64,000 nt of DNA from Halobaculum limi (GTDB taxonomy: Archaea > Halobacteriota > Halobacteria > Halobacteriales > Haloferacaceae): assembly GCF_029490015.1 (NCBI RefSeq), contig NZ_CP120468.1, positions 1,674,001 through 1,738,000 on the forward strand, given 5' to 3'. The notes below the pieces were generated by a model that was given only the letters and a program-made list of their open reading frames with translations, searched no databases and had not been told where the DNA came from. This document shows positions 37,447-45,852 of the stretch, one piece after another; the stretch's first letter is position 1, and each line of letters opens with the position of its first letter. A program made the position numbers and the translations under genes.

Positions 37447-38223
37447 CTATTCGGTCGACTCGTCGAGGGCGACTGGGACCGCCCGCTTCGCGACGCCACT
37501 GGCGAACGCCGCGGAGTCGGCTTCGAGGAACGCCTGTGTGTTGTAGTGGATGGGGACGACGAGGTCGGGGTCCATCCGCTCGGCCAGGTCGGTGGCCTCG
37601 GGACCGCTCATACAGACGGACCCCGAGATGTTCGCGAGGAACAGCGACACGTCGAGTTCCGCGAACGCGTCGAGTGCGTCGGAGTCACCCGGCCAGAATA
37701 CCGAGGTTCCCGCCTCGCCGACGGTGAAGCGATAGCCGACGCCGAGCCCTTTCGGGTGTGGGAGGGAGCCGTCGTCGTTCGCGTGCGGGCCACCCGCCTC
37801 GTTGAACGCCGGGACGGACCATACGTCGCCGACGCCGTCGACGGCGACGTGGTCTTCCTCGCCGACGCGGACGACGTCGAACGGCAACTCCTCGACCGGT
37901 TTCACGTCGCGGTCGATGTTCGCTGCGTCGACGCCCTCGTAGACGACGATGGTGGCGTCGTCTGCGGCGACGCGTTCGACGCCCTCCGAGTCGTAGTGGT
38001 GGTCGTGCGTGACGACGACGAGGTCGGCGTCCATCGGTCGGTGGTCGGTCGCGCGGGGATGGGCGGCCTCCTTCGGGTTGCCACCGCCTGGCGGGGTCCA
38101 CTCACCCGAGAGCACGCCGTAGCGGCCGGGGTCAGTGTAGACCACGGTTCCGTCCTCGCTCTCGATGCGCGCGGTCGCGTAGCCGTACCACGTCACCCGC
38201 AGGTCGTCGTGTCTGACGGTCAT
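37447..38223 (-). CDS. metallo-beta-lactamase-fold hydrolase (UlaG/UPF0173-like)
   Basis: A 258-residue MBL-fold protein. The metal motif is VVTHDHHYDSEGV (HxHxD, ~71-80), and later ligands are seen in FWPGDSDALD and VPIHYNT. The N-terminal strands VTWYGYATARIE and VVYTDPGRY match the UlaG-like family. The hydrolysed substrate is unknown; relatives act on lactones or phosphodiesters. ATG 38223 is used. A hairpin terminator lies right behind its stop. Confidence 0.85.
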   Translation of the reverse strand: MTVRHDDLRVTWYGYATARIESEDGTVVYTDPGRYGVLSGEWTPPGGGNPKEAAHPRATDHRPMDADLVVVTHDHHYDSEGVERVAADDATIVVYEGVDAANIDRDVKPVEELPFDVVRVGEEDHVAVDGVGDVWSVPAFNEAGGPHANDDGSLPHPKGLGVGYRFTVGEAGTSVFWPGDSDALDAFAELDVSLFLANISGSVCMSGPEATDLAERMDPDLVVPIHYNTQAFLEADSAAFASGVAKRAVPVALDESTE

Positions 38224-38248
38224 ACGCACGAGTGCGGGCGTGAGCCGT

Positions 38249-38452
38249 CTATAAGTACCGCTCCGCGAGCGGTCCCGCGGAGAAGCCGACGGCGAACACG
38301 AACAGCACCGTGGTCAGCGCGGCCAGCCTGAGCGTCAGCGCCAGCGACGCGCCGCCGGAGGCGACGACGAGCGTCGCCACCAGCGCCACGAACGTCGCCG
38401 CGCCGAGCAGGACCTGCAACGGGAACGCCGCGATGGTCCGACGAACGTCCAT
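38249..38452 (-). CDS. small membrane protein (67 aa)
   Basis: A 67-residue protein with two hydrophobic segments (LQVLLGAATFVALVATLVVA and LAALTTVLFVFAVGFSAG) and a basic N-terminus (MDVRRTIAAF), suggesting an N-in topology. It lies between the ligase gene and the MBL-fold gene, all on the minus strand. Function unknown. Confidence 0.6.
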   Translation of the reverse strand: MDVRRTIAAFPLQVLLGAATFVALVATLVVASGGASLALTLRLAALTTVLFVFAVGFSAGPLAERYL

Positions 38453-38486
38453 ACCGGCGCGAGGAGCGCCCCCGCATAGTGTCTTG

Positions 38487-40229
38487 TCACTCGTCGCCGG
38501 CGAGGCGACGTACGCGCGTCAGGTCGTCGGCGTCGGCGGGGGGCTTGTCTTCGCGGACCGCGAGAAAGCGCGGGAACCGCAGCGCGTACCCCGAGTCGTA
38601 CGTCGGCGAGGTCTGTATCTCCTCGTAGCCCACCTCGAACACCACCTCGGGCGCGAACGTCACGGTCTGTCCCGACTCGGTGGTGACGTGCGGTTCAAGG
38701 CGGTCGGTCAGGTCGGCCAACTCCTCGTCGCTGATGCCGGTCGCCACCTTCCCGACGGTGGCGTAGTCGTCACCAACGCGGACGGCCACCTCGAACGTCC
38801 CGAACAGTTCCGCGCGGCGACCCTCGCCCCACTCCGCGCCGGTGACGACCAGGTCCAGTGTCTCCACGTCGGGCTTGCGCTTGAGCCAGTCTTTCCCGCG
38901 GTCGCCCGGCGAGTACGTCGAGTCCGGCCGCTTGAGCATCACGCCCTCGTGGCCCGCCTCCAGAGCGTCGGCCTCGAACGACTCGATCGCTTCGGCGTCG
39001 GCGGAGACGAGCAACTCCGAGACGCCCGCCTCCAGCGTCTCGTGCAGGCGGTCGTGTCGCTCGGTCAGCGGTGCATCCAAGAGGTCGTCGCCGTCGGCGT
39101 GGAGGCAGTCGAACGCCCGTAACTCGACGCGGACCTCCTCGCGCATCCGATCGACGTCGTACTTCCGGCGGAAGCGACGAAGGATCTCTTGGAACGGAAG
39201 TGGCTCGCTGTCGTCGTCGACGGCGACCGCCTCGCCGTCGATGATCGCTGGCGGCGTCGCGTGGTCGCGGACGTGTTCGACCAGTTCCGGCAGCGCCGCG
39301 GTCACGTCCTCCATATTTCGCGAGTAGATGGAGACGGGGCCAGTCTCGGCGTCCGCCGTGTCGTCGTCGTGGGCGGCATCCTCGTAGTGAATCTGCACCC
39401 GTGCGCCGTCGAACTTCGTCTCGACGGCGGCCGTCTCCCAGGCGTCGAGCGCATCGGAGACGGTGCCCGCCTGCGCGAGCATCGACCGAACGGGACGACC
39501 CACCGCTAGAGAGACATCGCGTAGGCCTGGTTCGCCCTCGTCGCGAGCGAGTTCCGCGACCCGACCGTGGTCGTTGGTCACCTGGAGGGCGCGTTCGACG
39601 AGGCCGATCAGTTCCGCGGTGCGGTCGTCCTCCTCACGCTCGTCGGCGGGCGTCGTCACGGCGGCGTCGAGGAACGCCTCGGCCGTCGCGTCGCGAAGCG
39701 CGCCGCCGCCGACGCCGAGGCGCATCTCCCCGAGGACGAGTCGCGCGAGGTACTTCGCCTCGGTCGGACTCGCACGGGTGAACAGGCCGAACAGCGTGTC
39801 GAGGCGGACGGACTCGCTCCCGTCGCCGGTCGCCTCTGCGACCGCGACGAGGTCGTCGTACACCTCGCGCACGGTGAGGTCGCCGCCGCCGGTGCCGCCG
39901 CCGAACGCCGAGAGGCCGGTCTGTCCGCCCAAGTCGAGGCCGGCGGCGACGGCGCCGATTTCGCCCGTCTCCGCGAGACGCGTCTCCACGTCGTCGGCGG
40001 TCACGTTCGCGCCCGCCGCGCGGGCCAACGCCTCGTGACACAGCGACGGTCCGACCGACAGTTTTCGTCCGTCCCACCCGGGGAACACCGCTCCGCGGAG
40101 GAATCGTGCGACGATACCCAGGTCGTCGCCCGCGGCGGTGAGCGACTCGGCGACGAGGCCGACCGTCGCGAGGTCGCCGTCCTCGGCGGCCATCGCCTCC
40201 GCTCGCTCAGCGAACGCTGCGAACTCCAT
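38487..40229 (-). CDS. ligA: ATP-dependent DNA ligase
   Basis: A 580-residue replicative/repair ligase that seals nicks using ATP. The AMP-accepting lysine is Lys272 in VETKFDGARVQIH. Other nucleotidyltransferase motifs follow: SIYSRNMED (III), IIDGEAVAVDD (IIIa), EGVMLKRPDSTYSPG (IV) and DWLKRKPD (V). The N-terminal ~230 residues are the DNA-binding domain, and the C-terminal ~130 an OB fold. The length is normal for archaeal type. A TTAATC-like box near 40252 on the minus strand gives a leaderless promoter at ATG 40229. Confidence 0.95.
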   Translation of the reverse strand: MEFAAFAERAEAMAAEDGDLATVGLVAESLTAAGDDLGIVARFLRGAVFPGWDGRKLSVGPSLCHEALARAAGANVTADDVETRLAETGEIGAVAAGLDLGGQTGLSAFGGGTGGGDLTVREVYDDLVAVAEATGDGSESVRLDTLFGLFTRASPTEAKYLARLVLGEMRLGVGGGALRDATAEAFLDAAVTTPADEREEDDRTAELIGLVERALQVTNDHGRVAELARDEGEPGLRDVSLAVGRPVRSMLAQAGTVSDALDAWETAAVETKFDGARVQIHYEDAAHDDDTADAETGPVSIYSRNMEDVTAALPELVEHVRDHATPPAIIDGEAVAVDDDSEPLPFQEILRRFRRKYDVDRMREEVRVELRAFDCLHADGDDLLDAPLTERHDRLHETLEAGVSELLVSADAEAIESFEADALEAGHEGVMLKRPDSTYSPGDRGKDWLKRKPDVETLDLVVTGAEWGEGRRAELFGTFEVAVRVGDDYATVGKVATGISDEELADLTDRLEPHVTTESGQTVTFAPEVVFEVGYEEIQTSPTYDSGYALRFPRFLAVREDKPPADADDLTRVRRLAGDE

Positions 40230-40277
40230 ACCTGACCGGAGTCGGGCGACGAGATTAACTCCGACGACTCTCGGTTC

Positions 40278-40291
40278 GCCAGTCGACTGGC
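40278..40291. repeat. 14-bp perfect palindrome upstream of DNA ligase
   Basis: GCCAGTCGACTGGC is a perfect palindrome between the stop of the DUF6884-like gene and the ligase TATA-like box (~40252). Its place just upstream of the promoter could mark a regulator site, or it may be part of a terminator for the upstream gene. Confidence 0.45.
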
Positions 40292-40322
40292 ACTCGCGAC
40301 ACCCAACGGAGAAACACCGTCG

Positions 40323-40856
40323 TCAGATCGTGCCGTCGGAGTTCTCGTCGGCCGCGTCGGCCGTCTCCACGCTGCGATCCGGGTTCGCCGCCGAATCTTC
40401 CGCCCGTCTGATGGCCAACTGCTCGTCGAGCCACCGTTCCTGTCGCTCGCGGTCGCCGATGCCCGCGAGCGGTTCGACCGTCTCCGCGCCTGCGGCCGCC
40501 ATTCGACTGACCAATCCGCCGCGTTCTTTCAGTGCGTCGCGCGTCGGCCGGTCGGCAAACACGGCGACGCGGTCGTACTCGTGTTTGCGGACCCGAGAGG
40601 CGACCTCGGACACGACGGCCATCGACCACCGGGCCTGTTCAGCGGGGTCCAGCGCTGTGAACTCGCGGTCGACGCCCTCGACCTCTGCGTCCGGGTCGAC
40701 GACACCGCTCCCCTCCGTCAACACGACCCAGTCGTCGCAGGTCAGCCGGGCGAGGTCGGCCTTCTTCGAGAAGAAGGTGGTCGCGTAGCGGTCGACCGCT
40801 CGTCCGCGCCCCCGAAACGGACAGGCACCTGCCTGTACGAGTCCGACGGTGTTCAT
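40323..40856 (-). CDS. DUF6884-like protein
   Basis: A 177-residue protein resembling the DUF6884 family (a nucleoside-related fold seen in many archaea and phages): MNTVGLVQAGACPFRG at the start, ATTFFSKKADLARLTCDDWV, then VLTEGSGVVDPDAEVE, a typical YGLL-like position. The C-terminal ~50 residues are a charged tail. It has a strong TATA-like box (TTATAAATC, minus strand, ~40880-40889) ~26-30 bp before ATG 40856, with AT-rich DNA around it. It is divergent from a GCS2-like ligase. Biochemical role unknown. Confidence 0.7.
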   Translation of the reverse strand: MNTVGLVQAGACPFRGRGRAVDRYATTFFSKKADLARLTCDDWVVLTEGSGVVDPDAEVEGVDREFTALDPAEQARWSMAVVSEVASRVRKHEYDRVAVFADRPTRDALKERGGLVSRMAAAGAETVEPLAGIGDRERQERWLDEQLAIRRAEDSAANPDRSVETADAADENSDGTI

Positions 40857-40962
40857 ACTCGCTGCAACTGAGACGTGATTTATAAGTTTTAATTCCCAGC
40901 GTTGATAGGTGTTGGATCGGTCTGCCAACGGCTTCAAGAGCGACGCGGCTACACCGAGAGGT

Positions 40963-42528
40963 ATGAGTGACGACGGGCCCGAGTTGGCCGACCGAGTCCG
41001 GGACGTGTTGGAGACAGACGCCGAGGCGTTCCGCAGACGGGCCGAAGCCGACGCGGAGACGGTGAAAGCGGAACTCCGCGACGGCACCTTCGACAACCAC
41101 CAGTCCATCGTCGGGCTGGAGTACGAGTTCTACGCCGTCTCCGAGGGGCGCTGGCGAGAGGGTGACCCCGCAAGCGGGTCGTCCGCCGAGAACGACGCGT
41201 ACCACCTGAGTCGCGTCCCCCGACGGATGCTGGAACTCATCGGGTTCGAGAAGGAACTGGGCCTCCACAACGCCGAGATGACGACAAGTCCCCAACCGTT
41301 GAACGCCGACGGCCTCCACGCGCAGGCCTCAGAGGTCCGGGCACGGCTGGACGCCGCGCTCAACACGACCAGCGCCGAGGGGACACGCCTCGTCTCCGAC
41401 GGGATGTGGACTATCCCGCCTGTCGGTGAGACGGCTCGGAGCTACCTCGCCGACTCCGTCGACGACGACGGCGTCCGTCTCGCGACGAACATGAGCGAGT
41501 CCGTCCGCTACCACGCGATGGCGAACGGCAGCGGTCGCGACGAGTTCGCCGTCGACGCGCCCCACGTCGACTTGGTGGCGGACACCGTGATGCCCGAGAG
41601 CCTCATCACCTCTATCCAGCCCCACTACCAGGTCGCCAGCGCTGAGGACATCCCCGTGTACCACAACCTCGCGCTCCGCATCGCCGGTCCGTTGCTCGCA
41701 CTCGGCGTGAACGCGCCGTTCTTCCCGCCGGACCTGTACGAGGAGGGCGTCGACGCCGAGGATATCCTACGCGACGGCTGGCACGAGAACCGCATCGCGG
41801 TGTTCGAGTCGGTGTTGAATCGCGACGACGCACAGAAAGTGACGTTCCCCGCGGACCTCGACACCGTGGAGGAGGCGGCCGACCGGGTCGCCGCCGATCC
41901 GAGTGTGGTACCGATGCCCGTCGAGGAGGGCGACCGCTTCGACGACGCGTTCGCCACGCTTCGCCGGAAACACGGCACCTACTGGCGGTGGGTCCGCCCG
42001 GTGTTCGACGGCGCGACGCGGTCGGCCGCGAACGCCCGCATCGAGTTCCGTCCGATCCCCGCCCAGCCGACCGTCCGCGACTCCGTCGCGTTCCTCGCGG
42101 CGTTCGCCGGCCTGATGGAGAGCCTCCCGCGCCGTCACCACCCCGTCGCGGATCTGGACTGGGAGACCGCCGAAGCCAACTTCTACGCCGCCGTGCGCGA
42201 CGGCTTCGACGCCGACCTCTCGTGGGTGAGTAACGACGGGACCGAGACGAGCGACCCCGTCGCCATCTTCGACGACCTCCTCGCCCACGCCGAGGACGGC
42301 CTAGAGAACGCTGGCCTCGACGAACGCGACGCGGAGACGTACCTCGCACCGCTCCGCTGGCGCGTCGACACCGCGACCACGCCCGCCTCGTGGAAACGCG
42401 ACCGCGTTCGCGCCCACCTCGACGACGGTGCCGACCTCACGGACGCCATCTCCGCGATGCAACGGGCGTACATCGACAACCAACGCGACACGCTCGTCGA
42501 CGGGTCGTTCAGCGACTGGGTCGCGTAG
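40963..42528 (+). CDS. glutamate-cysteine ligase-like (GCS2-type) protein
   Basis: A 521-residue protein with the glutamine-synthetase-like fold signals of GCS2 ligases: IVGLEYEFYAVSEG (Glu residues that bind metal-ATP), KELGLHNAEMTTSPQPLN, and RIEFRPIPAQPTVRDSVAF. It is longer than a typical ~370-residue GshA, so it may be a distant paralogue. Gamma-glutamylcysteine synthesis is possible because haloarchaea use that thiol, but the substrate should be treated as unknown. ATG 40963 is preceded by a conserved-looking upstream region. It is divergent from the DUF6884-like gene. Confidence 0.7.
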   Translation: MSDDGPELADRVRDVLETDAEAFRRRAEADAETVKAELRDGTFDNHQSIVGLEYEFYAVSEGRWREGDPASGSSAENDAYHLSRVPRRMLELIGFEKELGLHNAEMTTSPQPLNADGLHAQASEVRARLDAALNTTSAEGTRLVSDGMWTIPPVGETARSYLADSVDDDGVRLATNMSESVRYHAMANGSGRDEFAVDAPHVDLVADTVMPESLITSIQPHYQVASAEDIPVYHNLALRIAGPLLALGVNAPFFPPDLYEEGVDAEDILRDGWHENRIAVFESVLNRDDAQKVTFPADLDTVEEAADRVAADPSVVPMPVEEGDRFDDAFATLRRKHGTYWRWVRPVFDGATRSAANARIEFRPIPAQPTVRDSVAFLAAFAGLMESLPRRHHPVADLDWETAEANFYAAVRDGFDADLSWVSNDGTETSDPVAIFDDLLAHAEDGLENAGLDERDAETYLAPLRWRVDTATTPASWKRDRVRAHLDDGADLTDAISAMQRAYIDNQRDTLVDGSFSDWVA

Positions 42529-42555
42529 GCGCTCGCGTTCCTCGACGGCCCGAAC

Positions 42556-42969
42556 TCAAAACGAGAGGTGTGAGGTCGACCCCGGGCCGTCGTCGTCGAC
42601 GCCGCCCTCGTGACGGTACGTGTACCCTTCGTCGACGAGATACACCGCACCGTCCGAGACCGCGATTTCTACCCTTGGGAGCGTCGTTCCCGCCGCTTGG
42701 CCGTTGTCGCACTCGCCGCTACACGCGTCGAACATCGACCCGTGTTTCGGACAGATCACTTCGCCGTCGCGCATCGCCGCGCCGTCGCCGCGGTCGAGGC
42801 GCTGAAACTCGTGAGGGCAGGTGTTGATCCACGCGCGGACGCCCGGCGTCTCGTCGCAGGTGACGAGGATCACTTCCCGGTCGGTGCTGTGACGGTCGCC
42901 GACGGTGAACAGGTAGGAGCCGACTTCGGGAACCTCCTCGACGCTCGCGACTCGTGTTCCGTTCGGCAT
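42556..42969 (-). CDS. stand-alone Rieske [2Fe-2S] protein
   Basis: A 137-residue soluble Rieske protein. The cluster ligands are complete: INTCPHEFQ (Cys-x-His) and VICPKHGSMFD (Cys-x-x-His). No membrane anchor or fused oxygenase is present, so it could be a ferredoxin-like electron carrier for a partner oxygenase or nitrite reductase not found here. The C-terminal ~20 residues are a polar tail. It is convergent with the GCS2-like gene. Confidence 0.88.
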   Translation of the reverse strand: MPNGTRVASVEEVPEVGSYLFTVGDRHSTDREVILVTCDETPGVRAWINTCPHEFQRLDRGDGAAMRDGEVICPKHGSMFDACSGECDNGQAAGTTLPRVEIAVSDGAVYLVDEGYTYRHEGGVDDDGPGSTSHLSF

Positions 42970-43064
42970 CGTCCACGAGGACGCGGCGGTGAGTGAAAAA
43001 CACCTGTGTGGGGGTGCGACTGGGGGCCGACTCTCGGGGTTTCCGGCGCGTCGGTTCCTGAGTG

Positions 43065-43301
43065 CTACCGGGGGCCGTCTCCGGCGCGTTCGGCGGCCGG
43101 GTCGTACTCGGGCACGTCGCCGACCCCGTAGCCGAAGTACGTGCAGGTCGCGTACGCCAGCGCCGCCCACACACCCGCGAGGAACGTCCCTCCGACGATG
43201 ACGAGCGGACGAGAGAAGGCGAGGCCAACCGCGAGACCGACGGCGATGCTCACCAGTGCAGGGCCGACGGTGATCCAAAAGCGCGTCTCGAAATCGAACA
43301 T
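43065..43301 (-). CDS. small membrane protein (78 aa)
   Basis: A 78-residue protein with two hydrophobic segments (WITVGPALVSIAVGLAVGLA and LVIVGGTFLAGVWAALAYA) and a short acidic C-terminal tail (DVPEYDPAAE). It sits 23 bp downstream of psmB on the same strand and 95 bp upstream of the Rieske gene. It may share the proteasome transcript. Function unknown. Confidence 0.6.
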   Translation of the reverse strand: MFDFETRFWITVGPALVSIAVGLAVGLAFSRPLVIVGGTFLAGVWAALAYATCTYFGYGVGDVPEYDPAAERAGDGPR

Positions 43302-43324
43302 CGAACGGCGACGGACAGCGTCGC

Positions 43325-44050
43325 TTACGCCGTGAGTTCGTCGATGTCTTTGTGCTTCGTGACCTCGACGCCGTCCTCGGTCACGACGCACATATTGATG
43401 CCGTTGCCGGAGGCGGTGTCACGCTCGACTGCGGACTTGATGGCGCGAGCGGCGACGCGCTTGGCCTCCTCGATGGACAGGTCCTCGTCGTACTCCTGTT
43501 CGAGGACACCGAGTGCGAACTGCGACCCGGAGCCAGTGACCGTGTACTCTTCTTCGGTCATCCCACCGGCCGCGTCGATGGAGTAGATGTGCGAACCCTC
43601 GTCGTCGACACCGCCGAGGATTGGCTGGACGATGAAGAACGCGCCCGAGCGAAGGAGGTTGCCGGTGAGCGTCGACAGCGCCTGCATGCTCATGTCCTTG
43701 CCGCGTCGCGCCTCGTAGAGGTTCGTCTCGGCTTTCAGCGTCTGGATGAGGTTCTGCGCGGCTGACACGGACCCGGCGATGGTGAGCGCGCCCGTCGGGT
43801 GGATCTCTTCGACTTTCTGGACGTCCTTCGAGGAGACCATCCGACCCAGCGACGCTCGCATGTCCGTCGCGAGGACGACGCCCTCGGTCGTGCGGAGGCC
43901 GACGGTGGTCGTTCCGGTCTTCATCTCGCCTTCGCCGGTCGACTGGGCGCGGCGTTCGTCGGCGTTGGGGAACTCGCCGAGTTCCGGGCCGAACACAGTC
44001 TCGTCGCCCCCGATAGCGTCGATGTCCGCGAGGTCTCTAGATGGTCGCAT
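43325..44050 (-). CDS. psmB: proteasome beta subunit
   Basis: A 241-residue 20S proteasome beta subunit. The autocatalytic cleavage site is KTG-TTTVG, so Thr47 would become the nucleophile of the mature subunit. Catalytic Asp and Lys positions are seen in ATDMRASLGR (Asp17/Lys33-type region) and GSGSQFALG. Residues 1-46 are a propeptide. It forms the inner rings of the 20S core with an alpha subunit not in this window. A TATA-like GATAAATG (44075-44082, plus) is ~28 bp upstream of the start, on the minus strand. Confidence 0.94.
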   Translation of the reverse strand: MRPSRDLADIDAIGGDETVFGPELGEFPNADERRAQSTGEGEMKTGTTTVGLRTTEGVVLATDMRASLGRMVSSKDVQKVEEIHPTGALTIAGSVSAAQNLIQTLKAETNLYEARRGKDMSMQALSTLTGNLLRSGAFFIVQPILGGVDDEGSHIYSIDAAGGMTEEEYTVTGSGSQFALGVLEQEYDEDLSIEEAKRVAARAIKSAVERDTASGNGINMCVVTEDGVEVTKHKDIDELTA

Positions 44051-44114
44051 TGACTCGCGGTAAGGCGTCGTCGCTGATAAATGCACCCCTTGCGGAACTC
44101 ACACGACCGCAGCG

Positions 44115-44312
44115 CTATCGCTCGGTCTCGTCGCTGTCGAGCGCTCGCTCGTACGCGTCGTGGATCCGCGAGACGACCGCACCCATCGGAATGGAAACGC
44201 CGACGCGGCGGCTGAGGAGGACGAAGGGGAACGCGAGGATCCCCGCGAGGACGGTGAGGTGGTGAAGCGCGTTCAATCCGGCGTGGCGAACGGTTCGGGC
44301 GGCGTGAGTCAT
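44115..44312 (-). CDS. small conserved membrane-associated protein (65 aa)
   Basis: A 65-residue protein with one hydrophobic segment (LTVLAGILAFPFVLLSRRVG) and a helical end (IHDAYERALDSDETER). A TATA-like element, ATACTTATTACC (read on minus, ~44336-44347), lies ~30 bp before ATG 44312. It is upstream of psmB on the same strand, 64 bp away. I cannot name a family. Confidence 0.55.
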   Translation of the reverse strand: MTHAARTVRHAGLNALHHLTVLAGILAFPFVLLSRRVGVSIPMGAVVSRIHDAYERALDSDETER

Positions 44313-44582
44313 ACCGATACCAGCCCTCGCATCGTTGGTGGTAATAAGTATGGTGGCCATTGCATACACGGTTATCCTCACGCTGTCGTGCGATTTTGTC
44401 GAGCGTGTCGGTTATGTAATGGCTTATTCAAACACGGGCGGATCGCTCGGATGGATTTCGAGCGCGAACGCGCGGGATTCGCATAAGTTACGAGGAACGT
44501 CGGCGTTCCGTGCGCGCTCCCATCCGCTGAGCGATGTGCTCGAGGAACGGAGAGAATCGTCGATTCGTCGAGAGAACTGTGG
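44313..44582. other. 270-bp non-coding stretch of lower GC
   Basis: Apart from the promoter of the 65-residue gene I see no gene here. The composition is lower in GC than the flanks, and all frames lack acidic, GC3-rich coding character. Elements to note are TATA-like GTTATGTAATGGCTTATTC (~44411-44429) and the inverted GAACGTCGGCGTTC (~44491-44504). Confidence 0.4.
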
Positions 44583-44759
44583 TTACTCGTGTGCCGACTG
44601 GCGAGTATCGACAGTCGATGGGCCAAGCGCACCTGGCTGTGAGCGGAGGTACGACGCCAGTTCGTCGGGTGAGAGGCCGCTGTGGGCCGCCGCCTGTTCG
44701 AGCGTCAGCGACGTTCCGCGATACAGCGTCGAAGCCGTTGTCAGCGCTTTCAGAGACAT
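44583..44759 (-). CDS. small helix-turn-helix-like protein (58 aa)
   Basis: A 58-residue protein: MSLKALTTASTLYRGTSLTL, then EQAAAHSGLSPDELASYLRS, which has the spacing of a helix-turn-helix, and a short tail. Relatives of the form ALTTASTLYRGG-LTLEQAAR are, as far as I know, common in haloarchaea and are thought to be small DNA-binding proteins. Upstream AT-rich DNA could hold its promoter. The reading frame has the GC3 pattern of real genes. Confidence 0.75.
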   Translation of the reverse strand: MSLKALTTASTLYRGTSLTLEQAAAHSGLSPDELASYLRSQPGALGPSTVDTRQSAHE

Positions 44760-45006
44760 TTGGTCGTCTATCTCGGCCGACGCGCTACGTTACTAAAGCA
44801 TTTTCGGAATTTCTACTACGAGCGTATTCTAATTTCACCAATTCTGCACCAATACACATCTATGGTTGCTGGGTTGGTGGTGTTCGTACTATTTCGCCGT
44901 CAACTCACACGGTATCGTGGAATTCCGCACACTGAGCGCCGTCTCGGGAGTCGAGTGGGCCGAAAAACTCAGATCCGCTGTTGCCGAGGTGCTCCCCACA
45001 CGCGGA
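44760..45006. other. AT-rich non-coding stretch, possible gene remnant
   Basis: This 247-bp segment is unusually AT-rich for the window (for example CTACGTTACTAAAGCATTT around 44783-44801). One plus frame contains VNSHGIVEFRTLSAVSGVEW (around 44895-44954), which has coding-like composition, but it has no plausible start and collides with the antisense gene at 45007. It may be the decayed end of an old gene. Confidence 0.35.
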
Positions 45007-45285
45007 TTACTTGACGCTGGGCTTCCCGTCGTCGGGTGGCGACTGCTGGGCAGCGCGCTTCTCGTACGTGTTCAGCCCGATCGCCGCGTTGAGCGGGCAC
45101 TTCTGTGTCGTGGCAGTCACGGTCAAGACTGCGCCGACCAGGAGTGCGATGGCAGCGATCACGAGTCCGAGCGTCCCCGCCGCAAGCGTGAGGAATCCGC
45201 CGAGTGCAGCGCCGCCGACGACGATTAGTACTGGTCCGACGACGAACCGGGCGATACGGTCGTATCCACCGACGTTCTTCTCCAT
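45007..45285 (-). CDS. DUF2892 (YgaP-like) membrane protein
   Basis: A 92-residue protein with two hydrophobic helices (FVVGPVLIVVGGAALGGFL and LVIAAIALLVGAVLTVTAT). It begins MEKNVGGYDRIARFVVG and ends with CPLNAAIGLNTYEK, the hallmark of the DUF2892 family. In some bacteria this domain is fused to rhodanese sulphur-transfer domains, but here it stands alone. A palindrome GTACTAGTAC (45306-45315) lies 20-30 bp before the ATG at 45285, at the TATA position. Confidence 0.85.
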   Translation of the reverse strand: MEKNVGGYDRIARFVVGPVLIVVGGAALGGFLTLAAGTLGLVIAAIALLVGAVLTVTATTQKCPLNAAIGLNTYEKRAAQQSPPDDGKPSVK

Positions 45286-45305
45286 TGTTGAGTCACCAAT
45301 CTGCA

Positions 45306-45315
45306 GTACTAGTAC
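45306..45315. promoter_or_regulatory. palindrome at the DUF2892 promoter
   Basis: GTACTAGTAC is a perfect 10-bp palindrome 21-30 bp before ATG 45285 (minus strand). It could be both TATA element and regulator site. Confidence 0.4.
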
Positions 45316-45440
45316 GGGGTGTGATGAGTTAACACTATCTTCCGAGTCGCTCGTCCCCGCGTTTCGACCGTGCGCGATTCTCCCACTCACTGCAACCGGT
45401 GAATCAACGGGTTATTGTCCTCAGGTCGGTGAAGCCCTGT

Positions 45441-45803
45441 ATGAGCAATTATCTCGTCGCTCTAGAGGCGGCGTGGTTGGTGCGCGACGTCGAAGCGATC
45501 GACGACGCTATCGGCGTCGCCGTGAGCGAGGCCGGTCGGCGACTGAACGAGGCGAACAAGGAGTTCGTCGACGTGGAAGTGGGCGCGACGCCGTGTCCCG
45601 CCTGTGGCGAACCGTTCGACTCCGCGTTCATCGCCGCGTCGACCGCACTCGTTGGCCTGATGCTCGAGATCAACGTCTTCAACGCCGACAGCGAGGAACA
45701 CGCCACCCGTATCGCGAAAAGCGAAGTCGGCGGTGCACTCCGCGACGTTCCCCTGGACGTCATCGACATCATCGAGACGGAAGCCGACGACGAGGACGAG
45801 TAA
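45441..45803 (+). CDS. DUF555 (UPF0212) family protein
   Basis: A 120-residue protein matching archaeal UPF0212/DUF555: MSNYLVALEAAWLVRDVEAI, EFVDVEVGATPCPACGEPFD (one CxxC), and a C-terminal AEDDED-like acidic tail. The CxxC may bind metal or be redox-active. The function is unknown despite wide archaeal conservation. ATG 45441 has a TATA-like GGTTATTG ~27 bp upstream. The next gene, the HTH-CBS regulator, is 49 bp away with its own promoter. Confidence 0.88.
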   Translation: MSNYLVALEAAWLVRDVEAIDDAIGVAVSEAGRRLNEANKEFVDVEVGATPCPACGEPFDSAFIAASTALVGLMLEINVFNADSEEHATRIAKSEVGGALRDVPLDVIDIIETEADDEDE

Positions 45804-45822
45804 CCGCTCGAACGACCGAACG

Positions 45823-45845
45823 ATTTTTAATTACCTCGGGTAATT
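45823..45845 (+). promoter_or_regulatory. TATA box with overlapping inverted-repeat operator
   Basis: ATTTTTAA (45823-45830) is TATA-like and lies 23-30 bp before ATG 45853. Overlapping its end is the perfect inverted repeat AATTACC-TCG-GGTAATT at 45829-45845. A protein bound there would block the promoter, so autoregulation by the HTH-CBS gene is likely. Confidence 0.65.
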
Positions 45846-45852
45846 CCTCGGT

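Noticed and set aside
44866-45228. A 120-codon plus frame in the AT-rich pocket
   Set aside because: Its second half is antisense to the well-supported DUF2892 gene and it has no plausible start or promoter. Kept only as a possible remnant.
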